Shown here: positions 52,549-60,614 of the stretch, piece after piece
How the letters are laid out: each line of letters starts with the position of its first letter
Position numbering within the stretch: position 1 is the first letter of the stretch
The notes under the pieces: generated by a model
Seen by the model: only the letters and a program-made list of their open reading frames with translations
Databases searched by the model: none
Told to the model about the DNA's origin: nothing
Position numbers and translations under genes: made by a program
Source of the DNA: a bacterium
GTDB lineage: Bacteria > Myxococcota_A > Bradymonadia > Bradymonadales > Bradymonadaceae
Length of the DNA stretch: 64,000 bases
Reading direction: 5' to 3'
NCBI GenBank assembly: GCA_030427705.1
Contig: JAUIBR010000007.1
Location: 1-64,000 of the forward strand

Positions 52549-52577
52549 TTTGCAACGAATCTCAGAGTCTGTAATCT
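52549..52577 (+). promoter_or_regulatory. Candidate promoter of the beta-helix lipoprotein gene
   Basis: TTTGCA (52549-52554), 17-base spacer, TAATCT (52572-52577). The GGGAGG ribosome site and GTG start follow at 52607-52624. Confidence 0.55.
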
Positions 52578-52621
52578 CGTCGTTAGCAATCTGCTGTGCA
52601 AGACCTATAGGGAGGCTTGAA

Positions 52622-53995
52622 GTGCACACCAAACGACTCATCATCGCGTTGGCTATCTTCGCGTTCGCTGCATGTGGCGACGACGACGAAAAGACCAACA
52701 ACGCGAACAACTCAAACAACGCGAACAATTCGAACAACGCGAACAACGCGAACAATTCGAATAACGCGAACAACACCAACAACGTCGAACCGATTTGTCC
52801 GGAAGTCACCGCCTTCAGCGACGATTGCGCGATTACGGTCGGCCCCTGCACCACGTCGGAGCTGACGGTTGAGCGCATTCAAACTGCGTTGATCGTGGAT
52901 GCGTCTGACGGGGACGTCGTTTGCTTTACGGATGGCACATACGACGTGCGCGAAGAGCTCTCGCTCGATGTGCCCAATGTCGAGCTGCGCGGACAAAGCC
53001 GCGATGGGACAGTGCTCGATTTCACCGAACAGACCTCAGGCGCAAACGGTCTTAATGTGACAAGCGATGGGTTCGCCATCACGACAATGACCGTGCGAAA
53101 CACCACTGGCGACGGGATTCGCGTCAGCGGCGCGAATGGTGTGACGTTCGATAATGTCCGCGTGGAATGGACCTCGGAGGCCGACGAGAACAATGGTGCC
53201 TATGGGGTTTATCCAGTGCAGTGCATGAACGTTTTGATCCAAAACTCAATCGTCAGCGGAGCCTCGGACGCCGGCATCTACGTTGGCCAATCGAGCAATA
53301 TCTTGGTCAAGGACAACGAGGTGTTCGGAAACGTCGCGGGCATTGAGATCGAGAACTCAACCGGCGCCGAAGTCACGGGCAACTACGCACACGACAACAC
53401 GGGTGGACTTCTGATTTTCGACCTGCCAGACCTGCCCGCTGGTTCTGGGAAGAACACGAAGGCCCACAATAACCGTATCATCGAGAACAACCTGCCAAAC
53501 TTTGCCGCGCGTGGTGCGTTCGTGAAGCTGGTACCGCCAGGGACCGGCGTGCTGATTCTCTCCGGCGATGCCAATGAGATTCACAACAACGAAATCACCG
53601 GCAATATCTCGGTAGGTGTCGTGATCGTCAGTCACTTTACGATTGGACAAGAGCCAGACGACCCAACGTTTGACCCGTATCCCGAGAGCAACTACGTCCA
53701 CGACAACACGTTTGAGGGTAATGGCACGGATCCACAAGCCATTGCCTTCGTGATTGCTGGTGCTGCTGGCGAACCCGACATCCTTGAGCCGCTGCTCTGG
53801 GACGGGACGACCGATGATGCCAAAGACAATTCGGATGGTTCGCTGACCAACTGTTTCATGAACAACGTCGACGGCGACGGCAACGCGGTTCCATTCCGTG
53901 ACTTCGACTACGCCGGCAACTTCATGAACGTTTCCACTGATTTGGGAGATAACGAATGCGAAGGCGCAACGCTGCCCGGCATTACGTTGCCGTAG
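52622..53995 (+). CDS. NNX-linker lipoprotein with right-handed beta-helix (NosD-like), 457 aa
   Basis: It starts at a GTG after GGGAGG, because the lipoprotein signal ([15 protein letters not shown], Cys18) begins there. The linker covers residues 26-54. The rest is a parallel beta-helix with repeats such as [29 protein letters not shown] and [21 protein letters not shown]. It resembles the exported beta-helix family that is repeatedly paired with an SO2930-like diheme cytochrome (TIGR03805/TIGR03806, from memory), and such a cytochrome gene overlaps its end by 40 bases. The function of the pair is not established. Confidence 0.88.
   Translation: MHTKRLIIALAIFAFAACGDDDEKTNNANNSNNANNSNNANNANNSNNANNTNNVEPICPEVTAFSDDCAITVGPCTTSELTVERIQTALIVDASDGDVVCFTDGTYDVREELSLDVPNVELRGQSRDGTVLDFTEQTSGANGLNVTSDGFAITTMTVRNTTGDGIRVSGANGVTFDNVRVEWTSEADENNGAYGVYPVQCMNVLIQNSIVSGASDAGIYVGQSSNILVKDNEVFGNVAGIEIENSTGAEVTGNYAHDNTGGLLIFDLPDLPAGSGKNTKAHNNRIIENNLPNFAARGAFVKLVPPGTGVLILSGDANEIHNNEITGNISVGVVIVSHFTIGQEPDDPTFDPYPESNYVHDNTFEGNGTDPQAIAFVIAGAAGEPDILEPLLWDGTTDDAKDNSDGSLTNCFMNNVDGDGNAVPFRDFDYAGNFMNVSTDLGDNECEGATLPGITLP
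52697..52783 (+). repeat. NNX-encoding tandem repeat
   Basis: Ten Asn-Asn pairs with Ala/Ser/Thr between; units AACAACGCG and AACAATTCG alternate. Forms the lipoprotein tether. Confidence 0.9.
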
Positions 53996-55176
53996 TCGCG
54001 TGTCTGTTTGCGTTGGGTTGCGGGTCAAGTGAAGACGCCAACAACAACGCGAACAACACGAATAACGTCAACAACGTTAACAATTCGAACAACGTCAACA
54101 ACGCGAACAATTCGAACAACGTCAACAACGTTAACAATTCGAACAACGTCAACAACGTTGAGCCGTTGTGCGATGTCGCGTTCGCTCCAGACGGTGAACC
54201 ATTCGACACGTTGGCTGAGTATTGCTTTTTTGGCGGCCACATGGCCGAACACATCCCCAACGCGGGTGTGGTTCCATATGACGTCATCGCGACCCTCTAT
54301 GCCGATGACTCAAAGAAGCTCAGGTACCTGGTGCTGCCGGAAGGCGAGCAGATTGGCTACACAGACACCGAGAAGTGGTCGTTCCCGTTGGGGACGGTCA
54401 TCATCAAGACGTTCTATGTGGACCACGACGAACGTGATCCGGCGTTAGGTCGTCGCATCATGGAGACTCGACTTCTGGTCAACGAGTCGGATGGTTGGCA
54501 GCCCTATATCTACGTTTGGAACGAGGAGCAGACCGAGGCAAAACTGCGCCAGATCGGCCAGTGGATTGATCTGGAGTGGGTTGGAATGGAAGGGCAGACG
54601 CGTACGCTCGAGTATCGTGTCCCCAACAAGAACCAATGCAAAAACTGCCACGGCCAAGACGACTTCTTCGAGCCGCTCGGCCCCAATACGCGCCAGATGA
54701 ACCGCACCTACGCTTACGACGGTGAAGATAAGAACCAGCTCGAGCACCTCGCTGAGCTGGGTCTTTTCGACCAGGAGATTCCGGACACGAGCACGTTGTT
54801 CACGCTCAGCGATCCGCTTGGCAATGATGATGTTGAGCGGCGAGCACGGTCCTACCTGGATGCAAACTGCGCGCATTGCCATAACGGTTCTGGCGCGGCT
54901 GGACCCACCGGGCTCCAGCTTTCCGTCTTCATCGACGAGCCTCGTGAATACGGCATCTGCCGACGTCCTGTCGCCGCTGGTAGTGGCTCGGGCGACCTTT
55001 TGTTCGACATCAAACCGGGGCATTCCGATGAGTCCATCATCGTGTTCCGGATGGCATCCACCGATCCTGAGTTGAAGATGCCCGAACTTCCCACCCAGAC
55101 CGCCGATCTCTTCGGTGTTGATCTGATCTCCGCCTGGATTGACTCCATGGATCCATCCGAGTGTGAAGGCCTCTAG
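53956..55176 (+). CDS. SO2930-like diheme c-type cytochrome lipoprotein with NNX linker, 406 aa
   Basis: The ATG at 53956 has GGGAG upstream and lies inside the beta-helix gene. The signal ends in ACLFALGC (Cys22); the linker covers residues 29-67. Two CXXCH heme sites are visible, Cys228-Lys-Asn-Cys231-His232 and Cys305-Ala-His-Cys308-His309. The family (TIGR03806-like) regularly pairs with the beta-helix family. The protein is likely in the outer envelope, carrying electrons to or from an unidentified reaction; the beta-helix partner may bind a polymer. Confidence 0.9.
   Translation: MRRRNAARHYVAVVACLFALGCGSSEDANNNANNTNNVNNVNNSNNVNNANNSNNVNNVNNSNNVNNVEPLCDVAFAPDGEPFDTLAEYCFFGGHMAEHIPNAGVVPYDVIATLYADDSKKLRYLVLPEGEQIGYTDTEKWSFPLGTVIIKTFYVDHDERDPALGRRIMETRLLVNESDGWQPYIYVWNEEQTEAKLRQIGQWIDLEWVGMEGQTRTLEYRVPNKNQCKNCHGQDDFFEPLGPNTRQMNRTYAYDGEDKNQLEHLAELGLFDQEIPDTSTLFTLSDPLGNDDVERRARSYLDANCAHCHNGSGAAGPTGLQLSVFIDEPREYGICRRPVAAGSGSGDLLFDIKPGHSDESIIVFRMASTDPELKMPELPTQTADLFGVDLISAWIDSMDPSECEGL
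54040..54156 (+). repeat. NNX-encoding tandem repeat
   Basis: About thirteen Asn-Asn pairs with Val/Ser/Ala/Thr between, with higher-order repetition of AACAACGTCAACAACGTT-type blocks. Tether of the cytochrome lipoprotein. Confidence 0.9.
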
Positions 55177-55613
55177 TAGGGGCATGTAGGGAACCCGGAT
55201 ACCCGCATCATACCTTGGGATACAGCAATTTTGTTGGCACGGATCGTGGATCTATAAATCCTGAAAGCAAACGCTTCACAATCGAGTAAGGCCGCCGGAA
55301 TACGGTGGCACGGGATGAAACGACGGATTACCCGTCAATTCAGGACCCGGATCGTGGTTTAGATGTCACGATCAAACGGTCCACAGGTGATGCAGGAATG
55401 TCACACGAGACATCAAAACCACACTTCGAAAACCAACGTAAGGAGGGGTGTGTTGGTGTAGGTGCGAAAGCGCTCTCAAAGTTGACCAGTGCGGCTGATC
55501 CCAATATTCTTTCATCTAAGAAACACCATTCATCATTCAATCAGGAACCGCGAAGAGTCCACGGCGTTTGTGTCGACGGACCTTTTCGCATGTGGGAACG
55601 CGAAGGAGTAAGT
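55177..55613 (+). other. Long leader of the DUF1592-type gene, with candidate promoter
   Basis: 437 bases without a convincing gene. The frame happens to be open in it, but codon usage is unlike a gene and the real start at 55614 has AAGGAG. A promoter candidate at 55231-55258 would give a leader of about 350 bases. Short stems are visible: GAAAGC/GCTTC around 55263-55276 and GCCGCC (55291-55296) with GGTGGC (55304-55309). It fits no riboswitch class I could recognise. Confidence 0.5.
55231..55258 (+). promoter_or_regulatory. Candidate promoter at the head of the long leader
   Basis: TTGTTG (55231-55236), 16-base spacer, TATAAA (55253-55258). Confidence 0.4.
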
Positions 55614-57905
55614 ATGAGACAACGCAAGACGTCATGGATGCTTGTGCTGTTGACGTGCAGCATCGCTCTTCTTCTATCCGCTTGCTCAAGCGAAGAAGAA
55701 GCAGCAGGAGATGACTGCGTCGACGACAAGCAGTTCTTCCAGAAAGAGGTCTGGTCGAGCTTTATGTCAACCCGGTGTGTGTCATGTCACACGCCAGGTG
55801 GTGTAGCCGACAAGACCAACCTCGTCCTCCAGCCGGCAACGCAGACCGGCTTCTTGGACGCCAACATGACGAAACTTCGTGACGTCGCAGCGTTGGAACG
55901 CGAGGGCACATCGATTCTGTTGCTTAAGCCAACCGAGAAGGTTCCGCACGAAGGTGCGAAAGTCTTCGAAGAAGGCAGCAAAGAGTATGTTGCGCTCCAA
56001 GAGATGATTTCTCGCTTCAAGCAGCCAGTGAGCTGCGGCGAAGAGTCGACTCGTGACGAGCACTTCGACGGTGTCACCCTGCTTGACCCGAATGAGACGT
56101 TCCGCAAGGCGACGCTCAATATCGCGGGTCGTTTGCCCACCGCCTCTGAGGACTTTGCCATCGCGACCGGTGGTGAAGAGGCGTTGGACCAGCAGCTTGA
56201 CCTTCTTCTTCGCGAAGAGGCGTTCTACGCACGTCTTGAGCTCATCTTCAACGACATGTTCCTCACCGACCGCTACCTCGGTCGCAATGAGGCCATCGAC
56301 CTTCTGGACACCGACTACTATCCAGACGCTCGCTGGCATATCGACGATGATGACGAAAATCCGAAGGACTACAGCAACGTGAACGCAGAGTTCCTCGAGG
56401 GTGCACGCATGTACACCAACGACTCGATGGCTCGCGAGAACCTCAAGCTTGCTTCGTACATCGTACGTAACGACCGACCATTCACTGAGATCGTGACGGC
56501 CGATTACATGGTGATGAACCCATACACGGCTCGCGCGTATGGCGTCAGCGACATCGACTTCGAGAACTCGCTTGACCAAAACGAATGGAAAGAAGGGCGC
56601 GTCCCCGGCATCCCACACGCGGGTGTGCTCTCCTCAGCCATGTGGCTCAACCGGTTCCCAACGACGGCAACTAACCGAAACCGACACCGTTCACGGATGG
56701 TTTACTGGTTCTTCCTGGCGACTGACGTCATGAAGCTTGCCGAGCGTCCACTCGACCCAACCAATATCACGTCGTTCAACCCAACGCGTGAGAATCCAAA
56801 CTGCAACGTCTGTCACAACGTGATTGACCCGCTCGCCGGAACTCTCTTGAACTGGAACGAAGAAGGTTCGTATGCACCACCAGAAGATGGTTGGTTCACG
56901 AACATGCTTCCACCAGGTTTGGATGCAGTTGAAATGCCATACAACGGCGCACAAGAGTACGCTGCTGCACAATGGCTTGGTCAGCAAATCGCAGTCGACC
57001 GTCGCTTCGCAACGTCGATGGTTCACCACATGTACCGCGGCTTGACCGGTCAGGAACCACTGTTGTTCCCAACCAACACCGACTCGCCGACGTATCAGGA
57101 AGAAGTCCTTCAGTACGAAGTTCAAGACCAGGTCTTCGACGAGATCGCTCAGAGCTTCATCGATTCGGACTACAACCTGCGTACCGTGTTCAAAGAGCTC
57201 ATGAAGTCGAAGTACTTCCGCGTGAAGAACGTCGTCGATCCTGAGCGGGCACCTGTTGTTGCTGAACTCGGAATGGGCCGCATGCTCACGCCAGAGCTTC
57301 TCGACGAGAAGGTCAAAGCTGTGACTGGCTTGTACTGGGATGACAACAACGGCGACCACTTCTTGCTCGATGGTGGTGAATACCGACTGCTCTACGGCGG
57401 TATCGACAGCGACGACGTCACGGTTCGTATGACGGATCCAAACGGCATCATGGCCGGCATCCAAATGCGTATGGCCAACGAAATGGCTTGCCGCATCACG
57501 GCTCGTGACTTCACACAGAAACCTCAGGACCGTCGCCTCTTCCCACATGTGGATGTTGAGACGGCGCCGATGGATGAAGCAGGCTTCCCTGATATCGATG
57601 GGGAGAATGCAGTGCGGAAGAATATTGCTCACTTGCACTACCACATCCTTGGTGAGCGGCTTGAAACCAACGATGAAGAAGTTACGCGTACCTTCAACCT
57701 CTACTTGGAGACTCTCCAGGAAGGTCGCTTGAAGATGAACGCAGACGAACTCGACGGAGGACTCAGGTGTCGTGCGGAGACTGACTACGAAGGAGTTGAA
57801 CTTCCTGAAGAGCAGCGAATTACGCGCGATGACACGTACACGATTCGTGCCTGGATGGCGGTAGTTACCTACCTCCTGGCCGACTACAAATTCCTCTACG
57901 AGTAG
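55614..57905 (+). CDS. DUF1592/DUF1588-type heme-binding lipoprotein, 763 aa
   Basis: I chose the ATG at 55614, preceded by AAGGAG. The lipoprotein signal ends in LLLSAC. A CXXCH at 55-59 (CVSCH) and a second at 397-401 (CNVCH) indicate one or two hemes. The middle and C-terminal regions match, by motif, the planctomycete-type DUF1592-DUF1588-DUF1585 proteins (GRLPTASE, AGVLSSAMWLNRFPTT, RNRHRSRMVYWFF, NVIDPLAGTL, GLTGQEPL). Such genes typically stand directly before a DUF1501 gene, as here (26 bases). The role of the pair is unknown; an exported redox enzyme is the usual inference. Confidence 0.88.
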   Translation: MRQRKTSWMLVLLTCSIALLLSACSSEEEAAGDDCVDDKQFFQKEVWSSFMSTRCVSCHTPGGVADKTNLVLQPATQTGFLDANMTKLRDVAALEREGTSILLLKPTEKVPHEGAKVFEEGSKEYVALQEMISRFKQPVSCGEESTRDEHFDGVTLLDPNETFRKATLNIAGRLPTASEDFAIATGGEEALDQQLDLLLREEAFYARLELIFNDMFLTDRYLGRNEAIDLLDTDYYPDARWHIDDDDENPKDYSNVNAEFLEGARMYTNDSMARENLKLASYIVRNDRPFTEIVTADYMVMNPYTARAYGVSDIDFENSLDQNEWKEGRVPGIPHAGVLSSAMWLNRFPTTATNRNRHRSRMVYWFFLATDVMKLAERPLDPTNITSFNPTRENPNCNVCHNVIDPLAGTLLNWNEEGSYAPPEDGWFTNMLPPGLDAVEMPYNGAQEYAAAQWLGQQIAVDRRFATSMVHHMYRGLTGQEPLLFPTNTDSPTYQEEVLQYEVQDQVFDEIAQSFIDSDYNLRTVFKELMKSKYFRVKNVVDPERAPVVAELGMGRMLTPELLDEKVKAVTGLYWDDNNGDHFLLDGGEYRLLYGGIDSDDVTVRMTDPNGIMAGIQMRMANEMACRITARDFTQKPQDRRLFPHVDVETAPMDEAGFPDIDGENAVRKNIAHLHYHILGERLETNDEEVTRTFNLYLETLQEGRLKMNADELDGGLRCRAETDYEGVELPEEQRITRDDTYTIRAWMAVVTYLLADYKFLYE

Positions 57906-57931
57906 ACTTAAGCATCACGGAGATACGTAAT

Positions 57932-59221
57932 ATGAAACGCAGAGATTTCATGAAACTCGCGGGAGCTGCCGGAATGATGCTTGCGTCACCGGTAACTGCA
58001 CGCGCTCAAGAAGAACCGCAGATTGCGGACCTATATGACGGCCTATTCTTCGTATTCGTCGCCGCTGGCGGCGGATGGGACCCCACCTCTTTCTGTGACC
58101 CGAAAGGATTCATCAGCGAGAACGATGATAACCCCATGAACCGTGGTTATGCCGCGGCTGACATCGGAAACACCGGCAATATTCGCTGGGCACCATTCGA
58201 TGTTGGAGCACCGGGTTCGGGCTACCGACAGTTCGTCGAGACTCACTACGAGAAAATGCTCGTCATCAACGGCATCGACACGCAAACGAACGGACACGAT
58301 TCGGGTGCACGTCACGCCGCAGCCGGTAAGCTCGCTGAGGGCTTCCCAACATTCGGTGCGCTCGTCGCGTCCGAGTATGGCCGCGGCTTGCCGATGAGCT
58401 ACATCTCGAACGGTTACTACGATGAAACGGCCGGTAAGGTGGCGCGTACTCGCGTCTCGAATATCGGTGTGTTTGAGCGCATCGCGCGTCCAAACGCAAT
58501 CAACGTCAATAACCCGGACGATGGCTATCACACGCCTGAAACCTTCCAGCGCATCCGCGAGGCCCAAGAGTCTCGACTCCTGGCGTTGCGCGGCATCAAC
58601 AAGCTGCCGAAGCTTGAGCGTTCGATGGCCACGCTGCACCTCGCACGTGGTGGCGACAACGTCCTTCAGCGCCTTCTGGACTACCTGCCAGAAGACCAAG
58701 CACCGAACGGACTTCAGCGTCAGGCTCAGTTGGCGATTGCAGCGTACAAAGCTGGAACGTCCGTGGCTGTTAACCTCAGCCGCGGTGGCTTCGACACCCA
58801 CGGTAACCACGACCAGAACCACTTGCCTCGTCTCGACGACGTGTGGACTGGTGTCGACTACCTGCTCCAAGAAGCGGAGCGTCAAGGTGTCGCAGACAAA
58901 GTTGTCATCTGCGTCGGTTCCGACTTCGGTCGTACGCCTGGCTACAACGAAAACAACGGTAAGGACCACTGGAGTGTGACCTCCATGATCCTGATGGGCG
59001 CCGGCATCCGCGGCAACCGCACCATCGGTGAGACGACTGAGCGCCACTCGCTCAAGACCGTCGACCCGAACACGCTTCAGGTCATCAACGCCGACACCGG
59101 CGTTCGTATCGAGCCTGGGCACGTCCATGCTGAGCTGCGCAAGCTAGCTGGCATCGACAAATCGCGACTCAACGCGGAGTTCCAGCTCGATATCAAAGAG
59201 CATCTCAATCTCCTGGCGTAG
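57932..59221 (+). CDS. Tat-exported DUF1501-family protein, 429 aa
   Basis: A twin-arginine signal (MKRRDFMKLAGAAGMM, cleavage near TARAQ) shows export in folded form. The protein follows the DUF1501 pattern, related to sulfatases/alkaline phosphatases: FVFVAAGGGWDPTSF near the start, GGFDTHGNHDQNH, VVICVGSDFGRTPGYNENNGKDHWSVT and GHVHAEL at the end. The partner at 55614 is usually encoded next to it. A strong terminator follows. The substrate is unknown. Confidence 0.9.
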   Translation: MKRRDFMKLAGAAGMMLASPVTARAQEEPQIADLYDGLFFVFVAAGGGWDPTSFCDPKGFISENDDNPMNRGYAAADIGNTGNIRWAPFDVGAPGSGYRQFVETHYEKMLVINGIDTQTNGHDSGARHAAAGKLAEGFPTFGALVASEYGRGLPMSYISNGYYDETAGKVARTRVSNIGVFERIARPNAINVNNPDDGYHTPETFQRIREAQESRLLALRGINKLPKLERSMATLHLARGGDNVLQRLLDYLPEDQAPNGLQRQAQLAIAAYKAGTSVAVNLSRGGFDTHGNHDQNHLPRLDDVWTGVDYLLQEAERQGVADKVVICVGSDFGRTPGYNENNGKDHWSVTSMILMGAGIRGNRTIGETTERHSLKTVDPNTLQVINADTGVRIEPGHVHAELRKLAGIDKSRLNAEFQLDIKEHLNLLA

Positions 59222-59247
59222 CCTCGTCTACGCTCGTCACCCAGAAA

Positions 59248-59272
59248 GGGGTGCCTTCGGGCACCTCTTTTT
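59248..59272 (+). terminator. Rho-independent terminator after the DUF1501 gene
   Basis: GGGGTGCC (59248-59255), loop TTCG, GGCACCTC (59260-59267), then five T. Confidence 0.9.
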
Positions 59273-59348
59273 GGTTCTTGCGGTTGCCATGACTCACGCT
59301 GCCGTATATAGGCATAGCGACCAACAGATAGAACCAAATGGGTTTTTC

Positions 59349-60488
59349 ATGGATACCAAGTACGTAGCATTCGGCGTCTCCGCCGCTCTACTCATCTGCA
59401 TACTCGCATGTGGTGGTGCTCAGAACACGGGCTCGACTGAAATCATGGCGCAGGGTGAGGCATTCCGTAACCTGACCATCATCACCGAGCAGACATTCCC
59501 AGCTGCCGAGCCTGATGTTGGACCCGCAGGAGAGGTCATCTTTGCTTCCAAGAAGGACGGCAACTGGGACCTGTACATGAAGCGAAACCCAACGGCGAAG
59601 GCTGTTCAGCAGCTGACGACTCACGGTGCTGCTGACCGTCAGCCAGCGATTTCGCCTGATGGAACTCAAGTCGCATTCGCATCCAACCGCAGCGGCAACT
59701 ACGACATCTTCATCGCCCGTACCAACGGCGGTACCGCAAAGCGCCAGGTGACGGATTCAAACGAAGACGAATACCTGCCAGCGTTCTCGCCAGACGGGAA
59801 CCTCGTGGCGTACACGCGTTTCTCGCGCGTTGATGGTCGGCCATACATTTGGACCAAGGACCTCAACACGGGCGCAAACGTCCAGCTTGGGCCAGGCATG
59901 AACCCTCAGTTCTCGCCAGACGGCTCGACGATCCTGTTCCAGAAAGCCTCTCAAGCAGGCGACAAATGGTTCGGTGTTTGGTCGATGGACATCCACGGTT
60001 CAAGCCTCACGCAGCTTGTCGCTTCCACAGATTGGGGCGCAATCCAAGCCAGCTGGTCACCTGATGGTCAGAAGATCATCTTCACGACGTCAAAGGGCGT
60101 GAGCTCGCAAATGCTGGCTCTGCGCACGACCACAGCTGAGGGAAATGTCGAAGACACGACTGTCGCTTCGGATAGCGGAAACAACATCTGGATCGTTAAC
60201 GCTGACGGAAGCAACCTGACGCAGCTCACGACGCACCGGGCCGACGACATGTGGCCGCACTGGTCGAAGGACAACTTCGTCTACTTCGAGTCGTACCGTG
60301 ACGGAAAACAGAAGATCTGGCGTTTCGTGCCAGTGCTTCCAGACGGTTATGTCCCAGCGGCACCGGCTGCAGCCGAGCCTGCTCCAGAAGCAACGCCTGA
60401 GGCTAACCCACAAGACAAACCCGCGGACAAACCGGCCGCAGCTCCCGCTGCGACGCCAGAAGCCGCACCTGCGAGCGCGCCTCAATAA
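59349..60488 (+). CDS. TolB-like (PD40) beta-propeller lipoprotein, 379 aa
   Basis: I chose the ATG at 59349, which gives a lipoprotein signal ending in LLICILAC. At least six propeller blades repeat the (S)PDG motif (PAISPDGTQVAFASNRSGNYDIF, PAFSPDGNLVAYTRF, PQFSPDGSTILF, SWSPDGQKIIF). The blades resemble TolB, but there is no TolB N-domain. A Pro/Ala/Glu/Lys tail of about 50 residues ends the protein. It is probably a periplasmic or surface interaction platform. The next terminator separates it from lysC-lysA. Confidence 0.88.
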   Translation: MDTKYVAFGVSAALLICILACGGAQNTGSTEIMAQGEAFRNLTIITEQTFPAAEPDVGPAGEVIFASKKDGNWDLYMKRNPTAKAVQQLTTHGAADRQPAISPDGTQVAFASNRSGNYDIFIARTNGGTAKRQVTDSNEDEYLPAFSPDGNLVAYTRFSRVDGRPYIWTKDLNTGANVQLGPGMNPQFSPDGSTILFQKASQAGDKWFGVWSMDIHGSSLTQLVASTDWGAIQASWSPDGQKIIFTTSKGVSSQMLALRTTTAEGNVEDTTVASDSGNNIWIVNADGSNLTQLTTHRADDMWPHWSKDNFVYFESYRDGKQKIWRFVPVLPDGYVPAAPAAAEPAPEATPEANPQDKPADKPAAAPAATPEAAPASAPQ

Positions 60489-60512
60489 CGAGGAACGCTT
60501 CGAAGAATCCAA

Positions 60513-60536
60513 GGCGGCCAACTGGCCGCCTTTTTT
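60513..60536 (+). terminator. Rho-independent terminator after the propeller lipoprotein
   Basis: GGCGGCCA (60513-60520) with TGGCCGCC (60523-60530), loop AC, then six T. Confidence 0.9.
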
Positions 60537-60614
60537 ATTGGAACCCGTGGATTTGCAATCCCGATTCGGCCGTGTCAGAAAGGCGGCCGTTTTAACCGTG
60601 AAAACGAGGACAAG

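Noticed and set aside
54040-54156. Regular short repeats suggesting a CRISPR or minisatellite array
   Set aside because: Units are 9 bases in frame, encode Asn-Asn-X and have no spacers; they are a protein linker.
55260-55330. Possible c-di-GMP riboswitch (AAAGCAAAC followed by GCCGCCGG)
   Set aside because: The conserved GCAAAGCC core and tetraloop-receptor parts of the class I motif are missing.
55305-55613. In-frame N-terminal extension of the DUF1592-type protein
   Set aside because: It would bury the lipoprotein signal 103 residues inside the protein; the ATG at 55614 has an AAGGAG site.
58043-59128. 361-codon minus-strand open frame opposite the DUF1501 gene
   Set aside because: Shadow of a high-GC coding region; no signal, motif or ribosome site.
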